Source of the DNA: Theocolax elegans
Taxonomy: Eukaryota; Arthropoda; Insecta; Hymenoptera; Cerocephalidae
NCBI GenBank assembly: GCA_026168455.1
Contig: CM047425.1
Coordinates: forward strand, 4,748,001-4,812,000
Length of the DNA stretch: 64,000 bases
Reading direction: 5' to 3'
The notes under the pieces are model-generated. The model saw only the letters and a list, made by a program, of their open reading frames with translations. It ran no database searches and was not told the DNA's origin. The position numbers and the translations under genes were made by a program. Below, piece by piece: positions 27,201-38,071 of the stretch (positions are counted from its first letter, which is position 1; each line of letters starts with the position of its first letter).

Positions 27201-29023
27201 TAAAACGTCTTATTATACTGATATTAAAATTGGCTTGTTGCTTTTTTCCCAGTGCTGATTCTTATGGATGTATAATTATTCTTAATTCGTCCACAGACTT
27301 GAATTTTTTTCCTAAGGATTTTTTTTTAAATAATTTAGTTGTTAAAAATTAATGATTACTTTCGGATGCATTTATCTGAAATCATTCGAAATAATTATTA
27401 AAAATTATTATAGATACATTACTACTGTAGCAAGTTTCAAGTTGATTGATCAAATTTTATTTAATATAAAGAACATTTCTTAGGTATTATTACTATGAGT
27501 GTAGTAAAGATTATTTTTTTGTTTAAGAAAATTATATGTACACAATTTACTTTCTTTGTTCTCTTTTTCTTTGTTGACAAATTTTTTAACAATTTTATGC
27601 TATATTTTACAAGTTTTAGGTTGTTTTTAGTTACATATTGATTCCCTGAACGAAACATCGAGGACTTAGTTGAACCATAAAGTATATTTACTTATTATTT
27701 AACTATTTAAAAATACAACTCATTTATTAACATTTTTGTGTTGTTAAATGTATTATAATATTGCTAGATAACTTTTTTTTAATTTTCTTAAATATAATAT
27801 AATTTACATATGTCTATGTTTAAGTTATTTAAAGTAAGCTTAAACATTTCTTACTTTTCAGTTATGATATAAATTTATTTATACATTTTATTAAAATCAA
27901 AAATATGATTTTAATTATTTTAAAACTAGATTTATTTATGATTTACTTTACCAAGCAATTCTTTTTTATTAAACATTTTTTTATGTTATTTTCGTTTCAC
28001 AAATATATTTTTGATATTTTAATGAACTGTATACATTTAGATTAAAGTTGCACAATTATATTATTTATTTATATGCACTTACATCACCATTTTTAGTGAA
28101 GCTTTATGATTTTTTTTTATAGTTTTCAAAAAATCATTTTTCTTTTCAAATGCGCTTATAGCAGTTTTAACACTAGGTAATTTGGTTCATGAATGGAATG
28201 TAATTGAGAAAAGCTCTATTAAAAATTGTGATAGAGAAGTTCTATTTTTTTATTTTATATCTTTCAATTTTTGTTCAATAACTACATTCATGGTTTTTGT
28301 TATCTTTCATTTTTATTTTAAGATTCTTTGACTCAATCAGCTTGATACTCTGAAAGGATTTTCAGAACAAATATTATTGCTTCTTATTTCTCCCTACTAC
28401 GATTCGACGTCAGAGCTTTGTCCGTTCATCGAATTGTTATTACACGTAATAGACTTTTGTACAATTTTATTATTTATGATAAAAAGAAGAATAAATATTT
28501 GATAACAATTTGAAAATTTTATTATAATATTGAATTTTTGTCACAGAGTTTAGTGAACAGTTAAGATTTTTATCATGTTTAATAAATTCTACAAATTTCT
28601 TTTTAATATTTACAGATCTTTTTATTATTTAGTATAATGTTTATTAATGCTTTACAGCAAATATAAAGATTTATAAATTAGTAGCAATGCAAAAATTATG
28701 TTATTCTTCTTATTTCTAAATTTGAAATGAAATTATATTATATAGATTTTACATATACAAAATTCAAATGATAGTTTTTATTATTTGTACAAAAATAATA
28801 GTTTTGTTAAAAAATAATTCTGATTAATTTAAAGTACTACAACTTTATCATTTTAATTTTTTATATATTTTTTACACCTCTTCACTCCTACAAAGTATAA
28901 AAAATAATAAATACTAATATTTGTATGTATTATTTACTTTGCAGGTTGTTCGAATCGGTAGCGCGTTCTTGTATGGTTCAAAAGCAAGTTCAACCAACTC
29001 CAGAACCTGAAATCCCAGAGTGA
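15267..29023 (+). CDS. CNOT1: CCR4-NOT transcription complex subunit 1 (CNOT1/Not1), complete
   Basis: Central scaffold of the CCR4-NOT deadenylase, acting in cytoplasmic mRNA decay and translational repression. Coding exons: 15267-15368, 16982-17194, 17298-17732, 17807-18094, 18179-18645, 18736-19212, 19454-19601, 19707-20258, 20501-21264, 21368-21875, 21951-22253, 22427-22951, 23035-23295, 23384-23736, 23929-24135, 24342-24468, 24546-24914, 25537-25894, 26031-26383, 26644-27092 and 28945-29023. All phases join: 2445 residues, against 2376 in human. The start [17 protein letters not shown] is diagnostic. In order it shows the N-terminal HEAT region, a Ser/Pro/Gly linker, the TTP-binding region ([18 protein letters not shown]), the CAF1-binding MIF4G ([20 protein letters not shown] to [20 protein letters not shown]), the CNOT9-binding region after a poly-Q linker, and the NOT2/NOT3-binding C-terminal domain ([19 protein letters not shown]). 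The final intron is 1.85 kb, much longer than the rest. Identity is certain; exact junctions are by eye. Confidence 0.97.
15369..16981 (+). other. CNOT1 intron 1
   Basis: A 1.6 kb AT-rich intron with GTAAGT donor and CAG acceptor. I see no gene within it. Confidence 0.85.
21999..22112 (+). repeat. Poly-glutamine (CAA/CAG) tract in CNOT1
   Basis: This is a run of 38 consecutive glutamine codons, mixed CAA and CAG, at about residues 1335-1372 of CNOT1. It falls in the linker between the CAF1-binding MIF4G and the CNOT9-binding domain; the human linker there is threonine-rich instead. The mixed codons suggest relative stability compared with a pure CAG array. Confidence 0.95.
27093..28944 (+). 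other. CNOT1 last intron
   Basis: A 1.85 kb very AT-rich intron before the short terminal exon that encodes LFESVARSC and the C-terminus. I looked for nested genes and found none. Confidence 0.85.
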
Positions 29024-30373
29024 TAAGACGTTTTCTTCTTTGTCGAGTTATCTTGTACAGTATATACGTGAAAATAAGCGTGTAAAAAGTTGTTGATCTA
29101 GGTGTACCATACTTCGAACTTTATAATTTTTTTTTCAACTTAACTGATAATCGTATAAATATATACATATATACATACACTAGTTTTTAAGATTTAGCGT
29201 ATACGTGAGTAGGATAAACTCATGCAATTAACATGTTGATATTTTAATATGAAAGAGCGGATTTTCGTTGCGCGCGCTACAAAACTGTGTGAGAGACAGA
29301 GCAACGAAACTCTACAAGTCTCCTAAATCGTGTCTTTCTAAACGATGTATTCACCGATAGGTGTTTAGTATTGTATTTTATACTTTATAGGATATACAAT
29401 TTAAAAGAAAAGAAATCACCAAGGACAATTTTGAGAGACACAGTGGCATTCCATGGAATGCATCATGATGATAGTTTCTTTTCTTTTTTTTTTAGTTTAA
29501 GTTAAGAAATAAGGAAACGGGTGTTTACTGTAATGATTTCAAGTCACATGTAATGTAATATTTAAGTCGGTAAAGTAAGACCGGAACAAACGCAAGAAAT
29601 GTCCGGATATACTTTAAATTTTTGATGAAGATAAACAAATGGTACCCCAATGTAATATTGTACAAACATGTGTGTTTTCGATAAGTTTACGCTTATAATG
29701 CGACAAGAAAAGAATGAAAACGTTATGTAAAGATTTACGAATGACATTTATTAAATAAGTGAAAAATTTCTATATACATTGTTTCTGTACATGAGTGAAA
29801 AATCCTTACAAATGAGATAAACAATTTTAATATGATATAAAGCCCATTCGAAATTGAATAGAACATTAAAAGTTGGATTTTATTTTTGTTTTCTGAAGGT
29901 ATGAAAAAGTTACCAAAAAAATTTTTAAATCTAATTATCATTTTGGCTTTATTATTTATTGTACGATTTCTTTTATTTGTCGCTGTAGAATTAATAAAAT
30001 TAATTTCTATTAATATAACAGTAATTAAACAAACTTTAATTTAAACAAGAACTTCTAAGTCTTATAGCATTGCCGTGATATTTTTTGAGCATTTAATATC
30101 AATTTGTGATTCTATATACTTATACACAGTAGTTATAATTTTTAAAAAATCAATGATTTTTTTGTACTTTAGAAACTTTAAAAGATTCTGTAGACATTGA
30201 TGGGTTAACAAGTTTTCGTACACACTTTTTGAAGCGTTATGGAAATTTCATGACTTTGTAGCTTTATATACTTCTAGTTTGTAGTTATAATTGTTAGTAT
30301 GATATGCTTGTAAAGTAGCATTCACAAAAAAAGAAACAAATTTTTTTTAACGACGCATCGTTCTCCATTCGAT
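29024..30373. other. Convergent 3' regions of CNOT1 (+) and PDPR (-)
   Basis: The two genes end tail to tail, 1.35 kb apart. The first canonical plus-strand AATAAA after the CNOT1 stop is at 29993-29998, while a minus-strand AATAAA (TTTATT at 29955-29960) serves the PDPR side. If both are used, the two 3' UTRs overlap slightly. No other gene is visible. Confidence 0.5.
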
Positions 30374-33300
30374 TTACACATTTTGTTGTCCACGAGTTGC
30401 ATGATACGAATCTCTCTCTTGATCTGGGAATTTCGTCGGCAAATTTGGACTGTGCAAGTGGCACTTGGCGTGGAATTTGATACCTGCGATATCGACTTCG
30501 TAGTCACCAGAAAGAATGTACTGGTTCGTTACTTTTTGAGGTTTACCTTTGGCGTCCAAATTTTGTACAAAACCTAGGCAGACCTGTTTTCGATCGAAAG
30601 TGTAAATTCTATTAATGCGTGAGAAATAAAATTTTTATGAAATAAACGTAACATCTTATATACAATTCCCATAAGAAAATTTGTCAAAATGTAATTAAGA
30701 TTTTTAGAGATTTTTTACATTGTATCTAATGTTAATTAAATTTAATTATTATATATATATATATATAGTGAATAATGTTAAATTTAAGAAATACTTAAAA
30801 GTAATGATTTTTGTAGAAAAGTGTAAAAGAGTTAAGAGAAACTATAAATAATTGTATAAATAAAGATAATATTAATACCAAAAACTGCACTAATAATAAA
30901 ACAAATACTTATCATCATCTTATTATATTATTAGTTTAAAATTAATATTTTATTAGAGATAAACACGTAAATCGACTACTGTAGGTTAAATAATGTAGAT
31001 TCAGTGATATTCAATTAATTCAGGTTAAAACATATTTACTTGTTTTTTAAAGGTGAATCCATATCCAGTTGTTGTAGTCATTCCACAGTATTTTCCGTTT
31101 CTGTAAATAGGATCACCACCCCAGCACCAAGTATCTATATCAGGATCATGATCATTGAGAAGAAGTTGAACATATTGTCTTGTTACTCCTGCCTCTCTTT
31201 GTTTTAATAGGGCATCTCTTCCAATGAAATCTACTCCTTTCTAAAATAACATTAGTGAGTTAATATAATTATTAGTGATTAATAAAAATAAAAATGTAAA
31301 ACTAACATCAAATTTGACTCTCCAAGATCTACCGCATTCTAATGGTGTAGTGAAAGTATCTAAATCTTGTCCCCAGAAAGCATAGAATTTTTCAACTCTC
31401 AAAGCCCTTGTAGCATAATAACCAGCGTGTTTGATCTTATATTTTTCACCAGCTTCTATTAATCTTGTGTAAACATGAAGAGCAAACTAAAAATAAAAAT
31501 TATTCCATTGAATATTACGAAATTTATTAAATATACGTTTACAACTTACTTCATTAGGAATGTAAAGAACGTATCCAAGTTCTCCTGTGTGCGTTAAATT
31601 CATAGTTCGAATTCCATTAGCTAAACCAACATCTAATTCCTGTTGATGATTCAAATAGATTTATAAAATGTGAACATTTATTGTAAAGATTTTATTTTAT
31701 TTAAAATGAACTAAAGCTATAATTTAAATCTTAAAAACATTAAAATGCACCTTAAAAGTAAAAAAGGGAAAATTTTTTGGATTTAAGTCAGTGTCAGTTA
31801 ATTCTGAAAGCAATTGCCTTGTAGCAGGTCCCATAATGCAAATAGCTGTGTAAGCCGAGGTAACATCTGAAACAGCAACAGATCCATCAGATGGTAAATG
31901 TCTTCTCAACCAATATTTACAGCGAGTTTGCTGAATTGTTGGCGCAATCATCATGTAGCTAAAAATTATACAATCAAATTAAGTATTATTAAATAAAAAT
32001 TAATAAATTTACTGAATATAGATCAAAAATAAAAATATTTAAGCTTACTGATTAGGAGCTATTCTAGCTAGACTGCAATCATTTTCGTAACCACCCCTAA
32101 GATTTTGCATTCCTGTATGAATAATACATCCAACTGGCACATCTACATCATTTGAGCACAAATATTGCAAAAAATTAACCACTTCGTTACCATTAGACTA
32201 AAAAAATGTATATTATTATTACATGTATTTGAAAAGAATTGTTTGTTCTTAATGAAACTCACCCATATATCAATTTTCGTAAATGAAGAATAATCACTAA
32301 GACCTATTGTTTCTCTACAAGCTGCATACTCTTTTTCTGTATAATTGAACCAAGGTGGTTTACCAAAAGTGTTAGTGTAAGCTATTTTGTATTTTTGAGA
32401 GCCATCAATTGGATCCAAATCTATTTTAGGGGTAAATATTTTTTAATATACGGCCATATAATACTTGAAACCTATGTTTTAAACATACCTTGTTCGCTAT
32501 CAGGTTGAAACCAACTAGGACGTTCATAACCCATTACTTGGCCAAACACAGCACCAGCTTCCCTAAGTTTCGGATAAATTGGTGACATTCTTAAATTCCT
32601 TCCAGTTTTAAATTCATGATTAGGATATTGCAAAGCATAATGCATTCCTGGCACTTCTTTTACTCGATCTCGTAAAAATTTTCGATTATTATGAAGTCCA
32701 AGGAATCGTGTTACATCTAACTCATAAAAATCTAAGGAAGCAAGACCTTTAGTTATCAATTCCGCGGTGACTCGTCCGACTCCACCGGCAGCTGATATTC
32801 CTATCTATGAAAGTTGTTAAATGTTACAACATAATAAATTAATGTAAAAAGTTACTATATGTTTTAAAATTATTACTGTTTTCATTCCGGCTGCGACAAA
32901 ATAATTCTTAATTTCTGGCGATTCGCCCACAATCCATTTACAATCGGGAGAAAATGCTTCTGGACCATTGCATAACATCTCTAATGTAGCATTTTGAAGA
33001 TCTGGTATTCTATGTAACATTTGTTCAAATAAAATATGGAAGTGATCCCAATCAGGAGGTAAATATCTATCATTTGGATTTTCTACAATTGTAATTTTAG
33101 AAAAGATTCTTATATTATTAAATCACTAATTATTAATAATGTATATCATAATTTATTTTACCTGGTATGAGTCCATCTTCAAATACTGGTTTAGCAACAG
33201 GTTCAAAACCGCCAGCTAAAATACGACCAGCATTTTCACGAAAATAAACGTAACCATCCAAATCCCTGACAACTGGAGTCATTGGATCCAGACCAGGAAT

Positions 33301-34525
33301 TGGTTTTGTATGAAGATAATAATGCTCCACTGGATGCAAAGGAACCTAAATAATCATTTTTTAACTATAAATTATAATTAGAAAGTAAAAGAAAATGTAA
33401 ATAATATATATCTAAATTAAACAAAAGTTAAATTATCAATTATTAATATGAAAATAAATTACTAACTTTAACATATGGTTCACTTAATTTTCCAACACTG
33501 CGAGCCCAAAATCCTGTACAATTTACAAAATATTTACATTCTATGGCACCGCGTGAAGTTTCAGCTGCTTCTACTCTATCATTTGTGCTTTTCACTTTTA
33601 TTAATTTACAATTTTCATATACCCTGACTCCTACAAAAAAAGATGGTATTTAAAATGTATATTTGCTTATGAAATAATCAGTAATCTTGTAATAAATGAA
33701 AAACCTTTTTTTACAGCTTCTCCTATTAATGTTATACAAATTTGGTAAGGATCTCCAACTCCATCACCAGGAATCCAAAGACCACCAATAAGGTCATCTA
33801 CTTTTAACATAGGACATAGAGATTTTATTTCTTCTGGCGTAACTAAATGGCACTCAATATTGAGGGATCTAAAAGATATTTTCAAAATACTTACTTGTAA
33901 AAACAAAAAATTAACTTGTATTAAAATATATGTATATAGTTTAAATTAAGCTATTTAAATGTTGTTATTATTGGTGAAATATTATATTCTATATTTACAC
34001 AGATTGCGCTTTCATTCTTCTAAATACTGTCATACGATCCCCTGTTCTTGCTAATGACAAACTGCCACATTGTTTCCAACCAGTAGGTAAGCCTTTGTCT
34101 TCCAATTCTTTATATAAAGCTATACTATCTTGAGCTAATTTGACTTGGGATATGGAAGGTTTAAAAGCTCCAACAAGACCTGAGGCATGCCATGTTGTAC
34201 CTCCACCTAATCTACAATGATTTGATACAATTATTACATATCATTTTTAAAAATCTATAAATAAAATAAAAATAAATTGGGTAACTTACCTACTACTTTC
34301 AATTAATATAGTTCTCTCACCCCATCCTGCTATGGCAAGATGATACGCCACAGCTGCTCCCATAACGCCACCACCACATATTACTACATCTGCTTCTGTA
34401 GGAGGTGTTTCGTCTTTAGTGGAGGATGTAGTATGCGTTCTAACAATTCCTCTATGATTGACATTTAGTAATTTTATCTTCTTTGAAAAAAAGCGTTGAC
34501 AAAAAATGGCAGATCTTTGCCACAT
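30374..34525 (-). CDS. PDPR: Pyruvate dehydrogenase phosphatase regulatory subunit-like protein, mitochondrial (PDPR)
   Basis: FAD-dependent oxidoreductase/aminomethyltransferase-fold protein; the vertebrate orthologue restrains pyruvate dehydrogenase phosphatase in the mitochondrial matrix. Fourteen coding exons: 34525-34290, 34211-33999, 33868-33705, 33630-33467, 33345-33162, 33082-32877, 32804-32489, 32420-32263, 32197-32049, 31958-31751, 31639-31550, 31486-31307, 31240-31040 and 30583-30374. All phases join, giving 892 residues (human 879). The basic, hydroxylated N-terminus looks like a transit peptide. The dinucleotide-binding motif is GGGVMG at residues 51-56. Family signatures include DYSSFTKIDIW, GGYENDCSLARI, NLTHTGELGYVLYIPNE, FYAFWGQDLD and the tail LHSPNLPTKFPDQERD. 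It differs from sarcosine and dimethylglycine dehydrogenases in these motifs. Exon 3 uses an unusual GTTTTT donor, required by reading phase. No disabling change is seen. Confidence 0.93.
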
Positions 34526-37352
34526 TTTTATTCAGGATTTCTTAATCTGTAACTCTCACGATAAATTCATTTTTCTCAAAAGTTTTCCTTGAATAGCTTG
34601 TAAAATTAGAAATCTAAAACAAATATATTTAATTTATAAACACAAAGATTAATCTAAATTAATATTTAAGTATAATTAATTCATTTTACTATTTAACTAT
34701 AAATATGATTTGTAAAATGTATGAATAAAATTATTAATTATAACGTCAAATACAATTTATTTAATAATCATTCAATAAATACATCTTACAATTTATATAC
34801 TTCTACATCACATTATACTACTCTCAGATTTATTTATATATCAAAAATGTTTTCTATATATGTTATAAATAGAATATAAATCGAATTAAAGGAACATTAT
34901 TTATATTTAAATATAATTTTCTAAATACATGGATAAACAGTCTTCTAAATTAAGGTAAAATTAAAAACATTAAAAATATTGTGGTAGACATATTTACGTG
35001 TGTGTGAGAGCAGCTCTCTCTCTTTTATGTATGCAAATTTCTGAGGTTATGAGAAAAATCAGCTGTTTGGAAAAATTTTCTCAATTGAGTAGATGGTGGG
35101 TGTACACAGTATGACATAACTTTTCTAAAATAAGAGGAATTTTAATTGAAATGAAATATCCTTACTATTAAATAATTTAAACAAACATTAAAAATTGTGT
35201 GAAAAAATGATTTGTAATTAAATAACAAAATATGTATAATATAAAATAATAAGGTTTTTAATTTTATAAAAAAACATAAATTATTAGTTTGCAAACATTT
35301 TATTTATTTATCATATTTCAATTAATTTTGCAATTTACATTACTTGTACAATATCTTATACTTAAATTTTCTACAAACTAATTTTCAATTCAGCACAATT
35401 TGGTGCAGATATGTCAAAAATTTACTTTTCTTTTTAATGTTCATTTCAGAAGCATTCTATCTATACAAGTGTATTAAACAATTCTTGTTACATTTATGAA
35501 ATTGATAAGGCACCTAAATCAGCAAACAAAATGAATTGCGATGCACAATTTTACACAGTAAAAATTTTTGTATTATTATATCAACCAAATACCAAAAGTC
35601 ATAAATGTTTATATTACAGTTAAAAAAGTCTTTGGTATAAATGCTAATAAATAATACATTACAATTGCTTTTTCTTTATATTACAAAATGTTTAACAGTT
35701 ATATAATCAGATGGTTACATAAATTTTCTTTGAATGCATCACAGGAAGCACCAAAAAAATTAACACAAAAACTTTTACAGTGTATAATATCCAAACTTAA
35801 ATTAATTATTAACAATTTCATACCTAATTTGCACAAATTAATGCTCAACAACAAAATATAAACCATTAATTCTACAACTAAATATTGGTATAGCTGCACA
35901 AACATTCATATACATACTAAATTCCTACAAAATCAGTTGTATATAAAATTATACATTTGCTTTCTATAGACAAATTAAGTTAAAAGCAATATTTTACGCG
36001 TGTGAAAATTCATGCATGAAAACGAATTGTTAGATATACAATCTAGAAATATATATGTTTTAAGTAGCTCTTTAAATTATCATTATTAATATCAATAAGT
36101 TATAGATAGTAGTATAAATGTTTCATGGATTCAATTCGTACAGGGATATCTTATACAATATCCCTATTCCCATATACATTCTTGATTTTTTTAGATAATA
36201 ATTACAAAACAATATATAAAAGAACAACCGCTTACATAGTTCAATAGCGGATGCTTTACTTGATTTAAAGTCTATGAATAGGTGACGTTTCAGTTCTTGA
36301 AGTTTTACGAGAATTCTTACTCTATGAAAGTATTAAGTGTTACTGTATTATTATCAGTTTCTAATACAGAAAATACAAATTTCAAGGTGTAAGATATATA
36401 AATATCTTAAAAAATTCTCCGTCTAAATGTGAATAATGTCCTGCTAATAGAGCCAATTTTATAAATAAAAAAAATAGTAGTTTCATTTGTCCCCAAGTAT
36501 GTATGCATAAGTATTATAAATATATTGTATATTGACTTCGTTTGTATATATGTAAAAAAGAACGTTAAAAATGCATTGTAAAATTGTAAATGAATTGCAA
36601 TGAGATTGCACATGATTGTAGTAGAAAATGTGTATTTAAATTACACTTATCAAGGCACTCAAAGCTTTATAATATGAGCACTAATAAACGTATTCTTTAT
36701 AAAACCATTTGCACATTAACGTGATCTAAGTCAATTTTAAGTATTTCTTATATATGCATTAAGTTGTCAATTCTTAAGTAATTTTAGTACTTGAAAAATG
36801 TTTTCTTTCTTTAAGCTTATAATAATATTAAAATAAAATTAAAACAAAAAAAGAAGATTTCGACCTACATTTTAAAGTTAAGTTGAACATTGCATAAAAA
36901 ATGAATCATTCATTCTTAATTGATTTTTGTTTCAAAACATTTGTATATGGAATATTTTAAATACAAATTCTAGATCTGAACTTTGTAAAATTATTAATAT
37001 GCATAATTGTTTGTGCATATAGGCAAGAAGTGGCTCATACTAATGAGCTGCACAAATCATTAGTATTTAAAAATTGAAAGATCTAAAATTCTTTAGATCA
37101 AATTAAATTATCCAAATTGAATCGTTTCATTGTTTTAAATTTCATTAAACGATTAATATTTTTGTGTGAAATATTATTTACCGGGGTACTCCCATATATT
37201 AGGAATGTTTTGTGCAAAAATCTATTATTATGTATTCAATTTAATGTCTTAGATAATAATGAAACAATTATATGAATGTGCACATGTGTTCAAGTGTTCC
37301 CGCAAAGTTTCAAGAAGTTGTTTCTGAGTCGCAAAAGATTATATACTAATAT
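34526..37352. other. PDPR upstream region and LITAF 3' flank
   Basis: No exon is supportable. The PDPR promoter should lie just above 34.53 kb; a less AT-rich patch with CT repeats at about 35.0-35.1 kb is the best candidate. The remainder is AT-rich and probably contains a long LITAF 3' UTR, since LITAF is transcribed toward it. Several TTTATT motifs (AATAAA on the minus strand) occur, but I cannot choose one. Confidence 0.5.
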
Positions 37353-38071
37353 TTATCTTCTATGGCGACCCAAATAGGCTTTACAATTTGGACATGTATG
37401 GTGAACATCCATACACTCATCGATGCAACACGGTATTAAACAGCATCCTGCCCAACATCTGGAATAAAATTTAGATTAGTTTTAACTAACAGTACATTTT
37501 TGATAAATTTTAAATAATTATGATGTGATTTAAATATATCTTTTAGGTAAATAATACATTATAAAAAATATAAAAATATATTAAAATATGCTAATAGAAA
37601 TATAAAATAATCAATTTTCTATTGAATAAAGATCAAATTTGCATACCCAAGTAGTGCAATAATAAAGCCTGAAACATAAGCTATCATGCCAGGCTCAGTT
37701 CTTGTTGCTGTGTCTATTTCAGCATAACAATGTGGACATATTGTGTGCGTAGAACCAGGTCCAAGTGGTACTACGGTTGTCACTATTGTAGGTCCATTGA
37801 CATCTATATAATAAATATAAAATTTGTACATATTCTTGAAACAAACATAATAAAGAAAATTGGCTATTCTGAATTAAAATTATATAATATTACGAATTAA
37901 ATTAGAATGTTACAGATATAAAATTAATATCCAATTAATTAAAATGTAACACATACATGCTTCAGCCGGTGTGAATGGACTTGCTGGTGGTACACCTCCC
38001 ACACATTGTGCATAACTAGGCGGTGCCGTCGGTGGTTGATCGTATGGAGGTGGTGGTCCATTTTTGTTCAT
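37353..38071 (-). CDS. LITAF-domain protein (lipopolysaccharide-induced TNF factor homologue)
   Basis: Small monotopic membrane protein of late endosomes/lysosomes. Three coding exons: 38071-37957, 37803-37647 and 37458-37353, phases 1 and 2, giving 125 residues. The proline-rich N-terminus has PPPPYD and PPSY motifs, the first being a PPxY ligand for NEDD4-type WW domains. The SIMPLE/LITAF domain follows: zinc knuckle CPHC, a hydrophobic helix (MIAYVSGFIIALLGCWAGCC) that dips into the membrane, and the second knuckle CPNC after HHT. It ends KAYLGRHRR. A GCAG acceptor lies 21 nt upstream of the ATG, so at least one 5' UTR exon lies further right. Insects often carry several LITAF paralogues, so no specific symbol is given. 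Confidence 0.93.

Noticed and set aside
30322..30577. Extra ORFs over the last PDPR exon
   Set aside because: Only the frame giving VCLGFVQNLDAKG and LHSPNLPTKFPDQE matches the family; others are shadows.
31040..34525. Sarcosine or dimethylglycine dehydrogenase as the identity of this gene
   Set aside because: Motifs such as DYSSFTKI, GGYENDCSLARI and the LHSPNLPTKFPDQERD tail fit the PDPR branch better than those paralogues.
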